Shown here: positions 46,420-57,589 of the stretch, piece by piece
Layout of the letters: every line of letters starts with the position of its first letter
Numbering within the stretch: position 1 is the stretch's first letter
Assembly: GCA_954871525.1 (NCBI GenBank)
Contig: OX940864.1
Span: forward strand, 27,150,001 to 27,214,000
Reading direction: 5' to 3'
DNA from: Parietaria judaica
Taxonomy: Eukaryota; Streptophyta; Magnoliopsida; Rosales; Urticaceae
DNA: 64,000 nt
Made by a program: the position numbers and the translations under genes
The notes under the pieces: generated by a model
The model's database searches: none
Seen by the model: the letters and a program-made list of their open reading frames with translations, nothing else
What the model was told of the DNA's origin: nothing

Positions 46420-46790
46420 CCACGGGATCCGGGTCGGAATAAAAATCCGACCCATATAAAAATTTGCACGTGGGCCCTCCGGGCTTAAGCCCGGGCCTAC
46501 GTGCCCGTGGAATGGGCAGGGACAGCCCTCGGGTAGGCCAGGGCATTGCCCTGGCACTTCGGGCTGGGCCTGCAGGCCCATTCCGCTGCCAAGCAGCGCG
46601 GCCTGCGGCCAGCCCGCTAGGCCCACTCGGGTGCCCCTGCCCTGGCCGAGAGGCCTTGGCGAGGGCCATGCCCGTGGGTCTGGCCCGTGGGCTTTGCCCC
46701 TGGCGAACAACCTGGGGCTGCAGCGGCAGTCCCTGTTCGCGTCATTCTTGGGCTGGGCTGCCAAGGGCAGCCCGGTCCAACTACCCGGTC
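46420..46790 (-). other. GC-rich block in the leader of element A
   Basis: About 370 bp rich in GGGCC, GGCCTGC and GCCCGG motifs with local palindromes (GGGCCCTCC, GCCCGGGC), in sharply AT-rich surroundings. Frames of 80-120 codons exist on both strands but look like products of base composition. It may be an inserted GGGCC-type MITE or a structured leader part. Confidence 0.5.
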
Positions 46791-46945
46791 CAATTTTTCG
46801 GGTCGGGTAATTTTCTTATTTTAAATTAATATTTAAAATATCTAGAAATTCAAAATTTCAATTTTAAATAATTAATTTTATTCATCAAATAATTCGTTCT
46901 TAAACCCATTAATTAAATCACGTAATTATTTATCCTTGAAACTTG

Positions 46946-46957
46946 GCTCTGATACCA
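46946..46957 (-). other. Primer-binding site of element A
   Basis: Minus-strand TGGTATCAGAGC, complementary to the 3' end of initiator methionine tRNA, two bases from the 5' LTR. Confidence 0.88.
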
Positions 46958-46959
46958 AT

Positions 46960-49705
46960 TGTTGGGAATCATGTCTCGGATTCCTTTAAAATTATCACGA
47001 ATTGTACCTCCGGACCGTCCGGGTAACATTTAAAAATTATTTTAAAGCGGAAAAATTGTTATCCGTACAACGGTCCGAATATCGGATAATGTCCATATCC
47101 CAAGATCTGATAAATATTATGTAATTTAATATTCATAAATCATTATTAATAATCTAGTCATAATAGGAAATAAATAGAAAGCAGTAAATGGTTGCATTTA
47201 TTAACCCAATGCATAAGGCTGTACCTCAATTGACGACTTCCGGCTGCGCGTTCTGAATCGGGCAGGGCTCCGCCAGTGCTGAGGGAAACTCCCGTGATCT
47301 TCCAGGATATTCTCCTGGAATCCTCGTACCGAAGCGTGGGCTTCGCCGGCAGGACTCCGTCGCAAAATTTTAACTGATGGTTCTTTTTAAGTTTCCGGAG
47401 AAATAGTCTCCTAAACCGAACCAGAAAAAGAGATCAGAGAGAAAATTCGCAGACCCTGAGGAAGAGGGAGAGTTCGAATTTTTCTCTGGGGAAAGGTGTG
47501 AAAAATGTGTAGAATGAGCCTCCTATTTATAGGCTCAAACCGTAACCGAATTGGAGAAATTCCCTCCCTAAAATTCGAATTCTATATATTAAATATAATT
47601 AATTATCATAATCCAATGGTCCAGATTTAATCTCATCTAAATCCAATGGATATAATTAATTAGGGATTTAATTAAATAAGAAAGATTTGGATAAATCAAA
47701 AATCCAATCTTATCTTCTTATCTTTATTAAATTCGAATTATCATATATATTTATATTAAAATTCGAATTATCATTATCTAGATCCAACGGTTGAGATAAA
47801 TCTTTAAACCGATCTAATGGATCAAATTAGTTTAGGATAAAATCAAATATAAAAAGATTTATTAAAAACAATTTCGATTTTATCCTTAATCTATAATTCG
47901 AAAATTATATAAATATATATAATTAATTAATTTCCAATCCGACGGTAAAGATTAAATCTTAGACCGATCTAACGGATATAATTAATTAACCAAATTCGAA
48001 AATTTAAACTTGGTCACCAAGTTATCAAATTCGAATTTATCAATATCCTAATCAAACGGTTGATATTAAATCATAACCGATCCAATGGATAATATTGATT
48101 TTAGGGATTTGCTAAAATACCAAAACATTTGGTACTTATGCCGCAAATATGGAAAGACCAAATCATGTTATTCGAATTGGCTAGGGTTTCATATATTAAA
48201 CCCTAATTCGAATTTACACACATATATATATATATATAAATATATATTTTTATTTATTAATATAAATCTATTAATTATTAATTAATTATTAATAACATAT
48301 TAATAATTAAATTCAAATAATTAAATTATATTAATATTTCCTGATCTCAATATCACACATTAAAATGTCATGGTGCCACACCATCATTTAAATTCGTGAC
48401 ATGTGATTTAATTTCAAAGTTTATCGAACCGATCATAAACTTAGAAAATCCATAAATCACTAACCGTAAGTCGAAATGACTTGGTTCAAAAAGCAAAGTT
48501 GCTTAGAATTTAATTTCCAACAACATGGTGCTGATATAAAATCTAAATTCTAACTTTCTTTTATCAGTTAATTTCGTGTACCAAAATATGGTACTTTTGC
48601 CACGCTAACGATAAAACTATCTGACGTCTGCCACAGACCTTTCAGTTTTATAAGTCAAGCCAAATGATTAAACATTATCCAGAATGTATTTTAATCACGT
48701 ACGTATCATCCGTTACGGAGCTATCCTGGGGACCATGGACCCGTATCACTTAAGCTCCAACGAACTGCTAGTTGTTCGTCAAACCTCGAAGTGATTCCAC
48801 TATAGACCCGAGGCTGCACTCTTTAGTGATACGGTATATATTATTCCCTTTATAACAGCAGGGTGTCAATTGATACAATCAAATTCGGCTTATTGATCTT
48901 TCACTTGATGATCCACACACGAGTAGGCGGTTTCTACCGTTATGCCCCTCATTGCATTTTCATCCTTGACTCAGTCAGTAATAAAATGAGTGACCCACTT
49001 ATGGTTTCGATTCATAAGTTGCGCACGGGTTCCTCTCACTTCTCACCACCGACAATCAAGGGAATCATCATCACTCTGAAGAGAGCTGTGTGATGCCCAT
49101 GTCTATGACCAAGCTACCCTTACTGCTGACTATCATGTTCCCAAAATAATAGTATTGGGAACAACGGTAATATTTCGTGTTCTTTAACGGTTAAATCAAA
49201 GAACAATCAAGCCAGCAGCTTGGACTCAAGATCACTCAGGACTTAGATCGAATATCCATTTGATCATCTACTAGTGACTGAACTCCAAATTATCAGTGAC
49301 GGTCTTATATGATAACTTCCGGAGTTTAGGTCAGGTCCAGTTCAGTATGAAGACACTTCATACTTAATGCACTTCTAGTGAGTGTGACACACACAAAATC
49401 CAGAATAGGATTATCACTTAGTCACATTAATGACCTTATACGATTAATGGGCTCCCACCCAGTTGATCAGGTCATGGACATTTTAAGTTCATTTATTATG
49501 ATTATTAATTCTTCCTCACATTGACTCTGTTGTGATAATAATAACATAATTGCATCCTTTATGAACTAAGGAATCAAACATTCTATTTTACTCTACCAGA
49601 AACTATAATAAGATTATCATAATAAGCATCATCTTTATTCAACGACTTGTCATAATCTTTTACAAATGGATAAACTATCTTGTTTAAGGACACATATGTC
49701 CAACA
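46960..49705 (-). repeat. 5' LTR of element A
   Basis: 2746 bp, uninterrupted, TGTTGGGAATC to ATGTCCAACA. On the minus strand a TATA motif (CCTATAAATAGG-like, + strand CCTATTTATAGG at about 47520) precedes the R/U5-like part. The element A primer-binding site lies just outside, at 46946-46957. Confidence 0.92.
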
Positions 49706-49710
49706 CTTAC

Positions 49711-50150
49711 TTCATTTTGAATTAAATCCTCAATATCTCCAAGTGGTTAAGATTAGGTTTTTCCTATAAATAGGATTAACCAGAAATCAGTTACCACAAC
49801 CTTCTCTTCTCAGTTTTTGCACCATATCTGTCTCTCACTCTCTAGTTTTCAATTTTTACTAGAGGGAATTTCCCGGATCAGACTTTTTCAGGGTTTCGTG
49901 ATTACTCAGTTGAGCCCACACATCCTAGCGGTCTAATTTCGAAGAATACATCGGAAGATTACTGGGAGATATTCTTACAAGAAAATTTACAGAAAATTGG
50001 AGACATGATTTTTGAAGAAAGTTGCCGGTTCGTGACGAAATCAAAGTGCGCAGCCGAAAACGACATATAAATAAAAAAGGTACTCACTAAATTTATTGAT
50101 GTGAAAATTATTTATTTTTGCTCATGGCTCAATCAATATCACTAGATTTA
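49711..50150 (+). repeat. Continuation of LTR copy C2 beyond element A
   Basis: CTCCAAGTGGTTAAGATTAG, CCTATAAATAGG and GATTACTGGGAGATATTC match 30690-30920 of copy C1b. This shows that element A split this LTR. The 5-bp CTTAC repeat joins the two halves. Confidence 0.6.
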
Positions 50151-50159
50151 TGAACGTAA

Positions 50160-50883
50160 AATCAATGTATAGAATGAGCATCCTATTTATAGAAAAAAAG
50201 GCTAACCAATTCTCCTTGATTTGGGTGCATCTAAATGAAATATTCCTCCATTATTCCTCCTTGCCAAAATCGCCACCTTGCCTGGGAGAGCTTGTCGGGC
50301 TAGCATGCCTGGTGCGTAGCTCGTCAGGCAAGGTAGCTTGTGCGTCGTCCTTGGTGTCTTAGCGAACTCAGATTGTCTTGTTGCAGGATATGTCTTGTCG
50401 GGTCTTGTAGGCGAGGTGTTGCACGACGTCGGGGGAGCTTGTCGTGTTGGAAATCTTGATGTTGACTTCGCCAAAGAGAGGTTGTCATCGCTAGGAGGGC
50501 TTGCCTTGGCGAGGTCGTCGTTGATGACTAGGTTAAATAGGGTTCGTCATCGCCAAAAGAGTTTTCTTTGGCGAGGAAGTCGTCTAGAGAGCTTTCCTTG
50601 ATGAGGATGTCGTCGAGGACTAGGTCAAAGAGGGGTCGTTGTTGCCAGGGGATCTTTCTTTGGAGAGGGCGTCGTTGAGGACCTCCTAGGGTCGTCGCCA
50701 CCTTGCGGAAGACCTTCTAGGGTTCCAAACTCCATACTAGGTAGTCAAAAACCTTCCAAAGTCGTCGTCGGGGGCTCCTTAAGGATGTCGTAGCCTTGCG
50801 GGTCGGCTAGACCGGCTTCTTAGAGGTGGTATTCGGTCTTCAAACTTTGTCTTTTGGGCTTCGTCTTGCGGTCGCTCAATGGG
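50160..50883. other. CGTCG-rich non-coding stretch
   Basis: Repeats variants of GGTCGTTGTTGCC, GTCGTTGAGGAC and GGCGAGG, and begins with CCTATTTATAG, which resembles a reversed LTR TATA region. It probably derives from an old LTR element. Frames seen across it are not supported as genes. Confidence 0.4.
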
Positions 50884-51350
50884 TGTTGGATTCCAATTCA
50901 CGGATCTACGAAGAACACAAAAAAAACACAGAAAAGAAGAACACAAAACAAGAGACAGACTTGGCTCCGACTTATATAAATAAACAAAAGAACTTGTGAT
51001 TTAATAAATGAAAGAAAGAAATAATCGAAGCTATAAGAAATGTGTAACAAGTTAGAAATTTGAGTTGACATATACCCAGAAAGCTAGCAGGAGTGTTTAC
51101 CTTTTCTATAATTGAAGCATTAAGAAGCAAAGGGAGTTACCTCCTCCACTCTTAGACCATAACAAAAGCTTTATAACTCGCGATTCTCCACTCTTAGACT
51201 TAAAACATCGTTATTAAGCTGGAAAAATAATATCAGAAGTAAAGATAATCACACAATTGATAACGTGAGAACCAACAGTAAGGCCACATCTCTAATAAAT
51301 ATTGAAAATAAATAAAATTTCTATTTAAGATACTTTGACATTGGAGATTT
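50884..51350 (-). repeat. LTR fragment related to element B
   Basis: TGTTGGATTCCAATTCACGG and ATCTACGAAGAACAC match the start of the element B LTR, and weaker similarity (TAATCGAAGCTA) continues. No primer-binding site adjoins it and the LTR end was not found, so it is a truncated or solo relic. Confidence 0.5.
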
Positions 51351-51512
51351 CTCACATGCTTCAATTTCTTAACGTGGAGTAAATCTTCACAAGTTCCCGA
51401 ATTTTTTTTTTATTAAATTATATTAGTTAATTAAAAATAAATTCAATTTTTTTTAGAAAAAATAATGGAGCTCAGATGCATGTAATTGTGCTTATATATT
51501 AGATAGATATAA

Positions 51513-51519
<7 letters not shown>

Positions 51520-51562
<43 letters not shown>
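51520..51562. repeat. (AT)n microsatellite
   Basis: About 40 bp of alternating TA. A similar run lies at 52157-52190 inside the Helitron, and a shorter one at 58204-58226. Confidence 0.9.
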
Positions 51563-51565
<3 letters not shown>

Positions 51566-51944
51566 TTGTTTTCTTGATTTTCTTCTACGATACTATTTTT
51601 TATTGATATTTAGTTTTGGTAGATAATCTCTTTTGTTGAGATATTGCACCTAATACCCAATATCAAACACTGATATTGCGAAATAGTTAACTTTTGATTT
51701 TTTTTAATAGACATCTTTGATGATGTGGCGTTTTTAACACATATTCTATTCCAAATTTACCCTTTTAATTTTTTTTATTTTTATTTTACCAAAATCGCTA
51801 TTAATTATGCAAAATTTAAGGTATTGAATTTGAAAATTCTCTCTCGACATCTTCTCTGACTCTCTTTCTTTCTCTCTTAATCTCTCACTGCTTTCTACAC
51901 GCACGAACCTGCTCTTCCATGGAGACTCAACACATGCTTCTCTT
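51563..51944. other. Flank of the gypsy-type insertion, possible MULE arm
   Basis: AT-rich, with GATATTGCGAAATAGTTAAC near 51676. This loosely mirrors TTGGCTATTTTGCAAAAC near 58734 in reverse, so the two could be degenerate arms of one MULE into which the gypsy-type element inserted. A CT-rich leader-like stretch lies at 51840-51895. This reading is tentative. Confidence 0.3.
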
Positions 51945-52149
51945 TAGTGCAACACACATTCATCACACTATCTTTACTAGTGGAATGTCCGCGCTTTGCG
52001 CGGTGAGATAAAAATATCAAATGCATTTAGTTAAAATACTATATAAATTTATTTTTTTTATCATGTGTAGCAATCATAAGATATATATCTACATCAAATT
52101 TTATAATTTTTAAGTAATTCTTTTTTGCATTGATTTTTTATTAGATATG

Positions 52150-52196
<47 letters not shown>

Positions 52197-52994
52197 GAAG
52201 AAAGTTTGAAATAAATAAGCCACAAAATTGTTTATATAAATGTGTGAAATTAAAGTATTTAACGTAAAACAATGTCAAAATGTGATAGCATATTTATAAT
52301 AGATACCATATAATAATCACCTATATATAAAGAAGAACTTGGTATAGATGAGGTGAAAGAATATAAAAGACAAAATTTTGAGGATTTTTTTTTCTTCCAA
52401 GAATTTAGCTTTTTCTTTTTTTGTAATAAAAAGAAAAGTCAAGAAAAAACCATTTGTGCATAACTTTAAAACAACAATCGTACATTAACTTTAATTTTAA
52501 GTTTTTGTTAAACCTTTTAAGGTATTATAATTACATCACATATTATTTGAGAGTATTTTTCTGCTTTATGGATGTGATGATCAACTTCATTATAAAAGTA
52601 GTTGCATGAGTTATTTACCTGGTCGATATGAGCTATGCTAAAATGATATGGATCTCGACGACTTTGTTTAGTTTCCAATTTCCTTATTTATAAAATAAAT
52701 AAATTTGTGATAAAATAAATAGATATACGATCAAATTACATAATAATAGTGTAGAACAAAAGAGATAAGAGTTTTTAAAATAGTTTGTGTATTTCATCTA
52801 ACAAAAACATGTCTTTATAAGCTAATACATATATAACAAAAATAATTTTAATTTACAAAAATACTAAGAAATATTTTTAGACATTAAGTAATAAAAATAG
52901 AAAGATAATAGTAACTTTATGGAATATAAATCACCAAAGGCCATTAATAATCATATATATTTCCACATAGCCATAATAATATTCATTTTCCTAA

Positions 52995-53170
52995 GGGAAA
53001 ATTACGGCAAAAATATCTAACCTTTGGTCAACCTGCCTCTCGTGTACCCAACCTTTAAAATTGGCGGCAAAAATATCCAACGTGCATTGACTGTGACTTT
53101 GGCATGAAAACGTTAATTTTTCCGTTAACATCCGCCATGTGGCCGTTAGCGGCAAAAATACCCAACCTTT
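52995..53170. repeat. MULE-arm-like segment inside the Helitron
   Basis: GGAAAATTACGGCAAAAATA, repeated GGCGGCAAAAATATCCAAC and TAGCGGCAAAAATACCCAAC resemble Mutator-type TIRs of plants. No opposite arm was found. Confidence 0.35.
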
Positions 53171-53894
53171 TTTAAAAAAATTAATTTTTAATTTTTTTAA
53201 TTTATATTGCTAACATTTATAATTGCATTAAAGCATACGACAATTATCAGCCTAACATATGGATTGGAATTGAAAAGGTGATTAATTAAATCTAATAACA
53301 TATATAATTATGTTACAATTTATGCACATTTACATTTATATATAACTGCATTAAAGCAAATGACGTTTATATGTTTTAGTACAATATAATATATGCATAA
53401 GTTGATTATATTGACGATCTTTAGTCTAATGAGGAATATAAACGTCGATGCTTAAATATAAGTTAATCACGTAAACGATATCATCTCATTTGGTGCAGTT
53501 TATTACTAACTGCTATAATGATATTTGATATAAAATTTATGCTAAGTCAATGAACAAATAGTTGATCAACTACCACAAATTATTTTTCTTAGTAATCACA
53601 AATAGTACCTGTAGATAAGGGGCGAGGCCACATAAGCCCGACCAAGACCCGTGCCCTCACCTGATTCAAACCTTTTTTTATACTTAAATATATACTTATT
53701 AAAATATTACGTAAATGGCGAAGACTTGAGAATTCATACACATACACATACACACATGTACGAAGTGAAAAGTAGTCAAATGATATGATTATTGTGAAAC
53801 CAAATAAACATTTTAGCACTTTAAAATACACAACATTTACACAACAATGAATCAATGATATTTCCATAAAAATCAGCTCAAAAATAAAGAAAAT

Positions 53895-53930
53895 GAAAGA
53901 AGAAGAAGAAGAAGAAGAAGAAGAAGAAAA
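53895..53930. repeat. (GAA)n microsatellite
   Basis: About eleven GAA/AGA units. There are no coding consequences. Confidence 0.9.
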
Positions 53931-54412
53931 ACAACAAACGAAATGGAAAAATTTGTGGCGGAAACCCGACGCTGGAGAGGCGGTGGAGGATTCCTTATCA
54001 GCAAGATCTAGATCTCAATAGTAGAGCAAATGGTGGAGAGGGAACGATCAAGGAGCACATAAAAAATTGTATTAGTTGTGGCATCTCCGGTTCCAGTAAA
54101 TCGCCTCTTCTCTCGCAGGAACAAACAAATAGGAAAACTATATATTGCAAAACCCGTCAATGGAGAAAATTGGGTTGAATGCAATAAAGAATCAAAGAAG
54201 TGATTTGAAGAAACCAAATGGTAGAAACACTAACCTGAAAAACCATAGGGCTTGGAAACAAATAAGCACTACATGAATTTAGCTATAAATAGACAAATTT
54301 GTAAATGTTAACATTTCCAACGTAAAAATGTTATGAGACTTTTGATATACCTCATTGAATACTTGACATTTAAAATCCAATGTAAAAAGGTTAAAAATAC
54401 TTTTGATATACC

Positions 54413-55165
54413 AGAACCGGGAATCGGGAATTTGACTATTTTTTGTCCTTGTCCCGGAAAAATCAGGACACAGTTTTCTGTCCCGGTTTTGGTTCTGGTT
54501 CTAAAATCAGGACACCGATTAAAATCCCGATTTTTTTAGGACCGAAATTCAGGACGAAAACCGGGACAAATCCGGGACAAAATCAAAGATAGAAAAATGA
54601 AAAAAAAAATCCAAAATGCAAATTACCAAATCCGAGTAAATCCAAAATGTAAAATACCAAATTCGAGTACAAAAGCAAAATACAAAATAAACAAATGCAA
54701 GATCCGAGTTCACGTCGTGAACTTCACAATGCCGAATCCAAATCTCAGTGCAAAAAACCGAGTCTAAAATGCTAAATAGTAAATACCGAATACAAACAAA
54801 TTATTTTTTATAACAAAACGACATATAAGAAATGACATGTTAAATAAAATACCGAGTAATGGCTGAAAAATAAATGACATGTTAAAATAATGGATTAAAA
54901 CCCTAATAGTAAACGACTTATAAGAAATGACATGCTAAAAAAACGACAAACTTGTAACAAAACGACATAAAACCGGAACCGGGACAAGAAAACTGGGAAT
55001 TTTAGATTTTGAACTGGTTTTGATTTTGGTTTTTCAAACCGGAACCGGGACGTCCCTTTTTAGGTTATAGTAAAAAGAAAGAAATGATTTTTTGCCAAAA
55101 ACGGTCCGATACCAGGACCAGAATCGGGACAAAACCGGGAACCGAGTACAAAATTTTCACCCCTA
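54413..55165. mobile_element. hAT-type element remnant inside the Helitron
   Basis: Dense CCGGGAATCGGGA, GTCCCGGTTTTGG and AACCGGGACAA motifs at both ends in opposite orientation, and the right terminus TTTTCACCCCTA as in the elements at 6031 and 8689. The left terminus is lost or decayed, and no 8-bp TSD could be set. The centre has no transposase. Confidence 0.55.
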
Positions 55166-55952
55166 CTTAACATTTAGTTTTAAGTGGATGCATTTAACTA
55201 TCATTTTAAAAAAATTGTGAATGTCAATATTCCTAACTCAATCGACTTATTGTGTACCTATGTATTAAAAATATTAGAATGAATGTGTCATTAGCCCTCT
55301 ATTTTTATTGAAGAAAAAAAATCAAAATTTGTAAAAATAGGAAATCTCAATACCTTGCCATGAGTTTGCATAAAAATTTCTAAATTCTTCAAAACTCTCA
55401 ATTCTCAATACTTTCACCACATAATTAATTAGTTAAAATATATACCATATAAACACACGTACTACACATTGTTTGTTGCTTTTCTGTGGATGTCACTGTT
55501 CAAAACAAATCAAATGCATTAGAAGGTAGAAAAAAATTCATGAAAAATAAAGAAACAATAAAGTACAAAATAAGAACAATAATAGGGATGAGAAAATGAG
55601 AAAAGTGAGTACCAAAATAATAATTCAAAAACCTCTATTTATAGGTTAGTATAAACAAAATGAAAAGCCATGGATTTAATTAGTTTAATTACATAAATAT
55701 AGTTAAATGAATTTAGACATTATGAATGGATAATCAAAAGTCTATATTCATTTAAATAGAAAATACCAAAGGTCATCCAACAAATAAAACAAATAATAAA
55801 AATAAATAAAAATTCTATAAAAAATAGAATTCCCGATGCTTTGATCTCATGATGCTAGATTCTCAACTCTCTCTTGTAGTTACTTATTTTTTTAATGCGT
55901 TCACCACATCTTGCCAACTCACTGGTGAGTTCCTCCTTTTATAATATATAGA

Positions 55953-56246
55953 TTATTATTAAATATATGTATTATGCATTATTTGATCGATTATTAGGTA
56001 TCATTTCAAGTTATTATTTATTTCCTTGATTTGTATAGTTATTATCTCCTTCCTATTATGTGTTGATTTGATCAACCAATAATTAAGCATTTTAGTTAGC
56101 AAATAATCCTTACATGGAAATGTTGTTTTCTATATGTTGTAAGAAAACTTGTACGTGAGGGAGGTTGATTTGGATGAATAGAAAAAACCGAGCTTCATAG
56201 CTTGTTCAAGAAAGTTCATTGTTTTCGTTATGTTCGGGCTACATCA
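55953..56246 (+). repeat. Left LTR of the gypsy-type element, main part
   Basis: Nearly identical to 57295-57589. Its first 32 bp are at 51945-51976, across the Helitron. Confidence 0.9.
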
Positions 56247-56279
56247 GTTGGTATCAGAGCCAAGCGTTTCTGCGCAGAT

Positions 56280-57258
56280 GGCGCCGAAGAAACGAATCGT
56301 TCATGATGGTTTCATAGACGACATGGTGAGACGTGAAGATTTCGACGGATTGTGTTCTCAAATGGAGTTGTTGTCCCGGAAAGTGCAAATATTGTTGCAG
56401 AAACCCGCGGAACATCACCACCACCGTCGAGGCGAATCCGACACGGTGAATGATTGCGAGTATCCATACGGGCGGAATTACGAGAACTACGGTCATGAGG
56501 TGCGCCAACCTGAGGCGGTTTCCGGAGTCCGCGCGGTGGGAACCGACATTCAAAGTGGTTATCGGAACCGACATTCAAAGTGGTTATCCCGGAGTATGAT
56601 GAGACGACGTACGACAATGTGGAGCACGGCGAGGCTGTGTACAACGAGTCAGAGTACGGCGAGGAAGAGTTAGACGAGCCCGTGTATGACGATGAGCGGA
56701 GCACGGTGATGCTGTGTATGACGAGTCGGAGTACACAGAGGAGGAGTCCGACGAGCCCGTGTACAATGAGGCGGAGCACGGCGAGGCTGTTTATGACGAA
56801 TTGGAGTACGAAAATACCGTGTGGGACGATCTGGAGTTTGGTGAGGCCGGGTACGACAACGACGTGTACGACAAAGACGTATATGATGAAGTGGAAGACG
56901 ATGAGGAGAATGGAGAAAGTGGCGAGAGTGTGTCTCTTGTTTTTTATAGTCCGTGGTGTTCAAACCGAAAAGAGAGGGTAGGTGTTGCTTTGGTGCCGGC
57001 AAGGCCACCGAGGCGGCTTCAACACACAAGTCATTCAAGTTTCATCCGATCGTTGTTATTTTTGCTCCGATCGGCAATGAGACAAAGACGTTCGAGGTGA
57101 TTTTCATGTTGTTTCCAAGTGAGTTGTCCAACAAATGTCGAGCTATTCAAGTCATATTAGGGCGACGACTCTGGCGCCGATTCGAAAGCGGTGATGGCGG
57201 TGAAATCATGTCACGGGACGACGGTCAAAATTCGAGGACAAATTTTCTCAAGGTCTAG
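56280..57258 (+). pseudogene. Gypsy gag-like remnant with acidic Tyr repeats
   Basis: Starts MAPKKRIVHDGFIDDM shortly after the primer-binding site, with a helix-like segment (LCSQMELLSRKVQILLQ). A 25-bp tandem duplication near 56540-56590 (GGAACCGACATTC unit) shifts the frame. A long acidic, Tyr-rich repeat follows (VYNESEYGEEELDEPVYDD and variants), with a second frame change near 56700. The end, SRTNFLKV, at 57235-57258 resembles the C-terminus of plant gypsy polyproteins. Catalytic domains are absent, so it is an internally deleted, broken relic. Confidence 0.6.
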
Positions 57259-57262
57259 AGAA

Positions 57263-57589
57263 TAGTGCAGCACACATTCATCACACTATCTTTATTATTA
57301 TTAAATATATTTATTATGCATTATTTGATCGATTATTAGGTATCATTTCAAGTTATTATTTATTTCCTTGATTTGTGTAGTTATTATCTCCTTCCTATTA
57401 TGTGTTGCTTTGATCAACCCAATAATTAAGCATTTTAGTTAGCAAATAATCCTTACATGGAAATGTTGTTTTCTATACGTTGTAAGAAAACTTGTACGTG
57501 AGGGAGCTTGATTTGGATGAATAGAAAAAACCGAGGTTCATAGCTTGTTCAAGAAAGTTCATTGTTCTCGTTATGTTCGGGCTACATCA
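57263..57589 (+). repeat. Right LTR of the gypsy-type element
   Basis: 327 bp and uninterrupted. Positions 57289-57305 carry the unbroken CTATCTTTATTATTATT, the empty site of the Helitron insertion in the left LTR. The preceding GGTCTAGAGAA is a decayed polypurine tract. Confidence 0.9.

Larger units (their letters stand above)
34072..49705 (-). mobile_element. Copia element A, nested with element B, carrying a foreign gene
   Basis: The 5-bp TSD CTTAC lies at 34067-34071 and 49706-49710. The LTRs read TGTTGG...CCAACA: the right (5') LTR is 46960-49705, and the left (3') LTR is 34072-35336 plus 40745-42228, split by element B. Lengths are about 2.75 kb each, with a few dozen differences by eye. 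The minus-strand primer-binding site (tRNA-iMet type) is at 46946-46957 and the polypurine tract at 42229-42243. The internal region holds a leader with repeats, a three-exon gene (44297-45094) and an open RT/RNase H frame (42244-44007). No gag, protease or integrase was found, so it needed help from another copia element to move. Confidence 0.9.
51977..55952 (-). mobile_element. 3976-bp non-autonomous Helitron
   Basis: On the minus strand it begins TCTATATATTATAAAAGGAG at 55952 and ends in CTAG at 51977. It has a 15-nt hairpin, CCGCGCAAAGCGCGG (51989-52003), 8 nt before the CTAG. It lies between A and T without a TSD, as Helitrons do. The right LTR of the host gypsy-type element gives the same site without the insertion. 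No Rep/helicase gene is present. The interior holds a hAT-type element (54413-55165), a MULE-arm-like segment (52995-53170) and a GAA repeat. Confidence 0.9.
51945..57589 (+). mobile_element. Small gypsy-type LTR element, non-autonomous, split by a Helitron
   Basis: The TSD CTCTT lies at 51940-51944 and 57590-57594. The left LTR is 51945-51976 plus 55953-56246 (326 bp), and the right LTR is 57263-57589 (327 bp). Both start TAGTGCA and end GGGCTACATCA. The primer-binding site TGGTATCAGAGC is at 56249-56260. The internal region is only about 1 kb and codes for a gag-like fragment. There is no protease, RT or integrase, so it depended on others. Confidence 0.87.

Noticed and set aside
46408..46829. 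Overlapping frames of 84-121 codons in the GC-rich block
   Set aside because: Frames are open on both strands because of GC-rich composition. Products are Gly/Pro/Arg/Ala-rich without domains, and the block lies in a retroelement leader.
50150..50601. Frames of 70-90 codons in the CGTCG-rich stretch
   Set aside because: Repetitive composition, no domain, and location in decayed LTR-element sequence.
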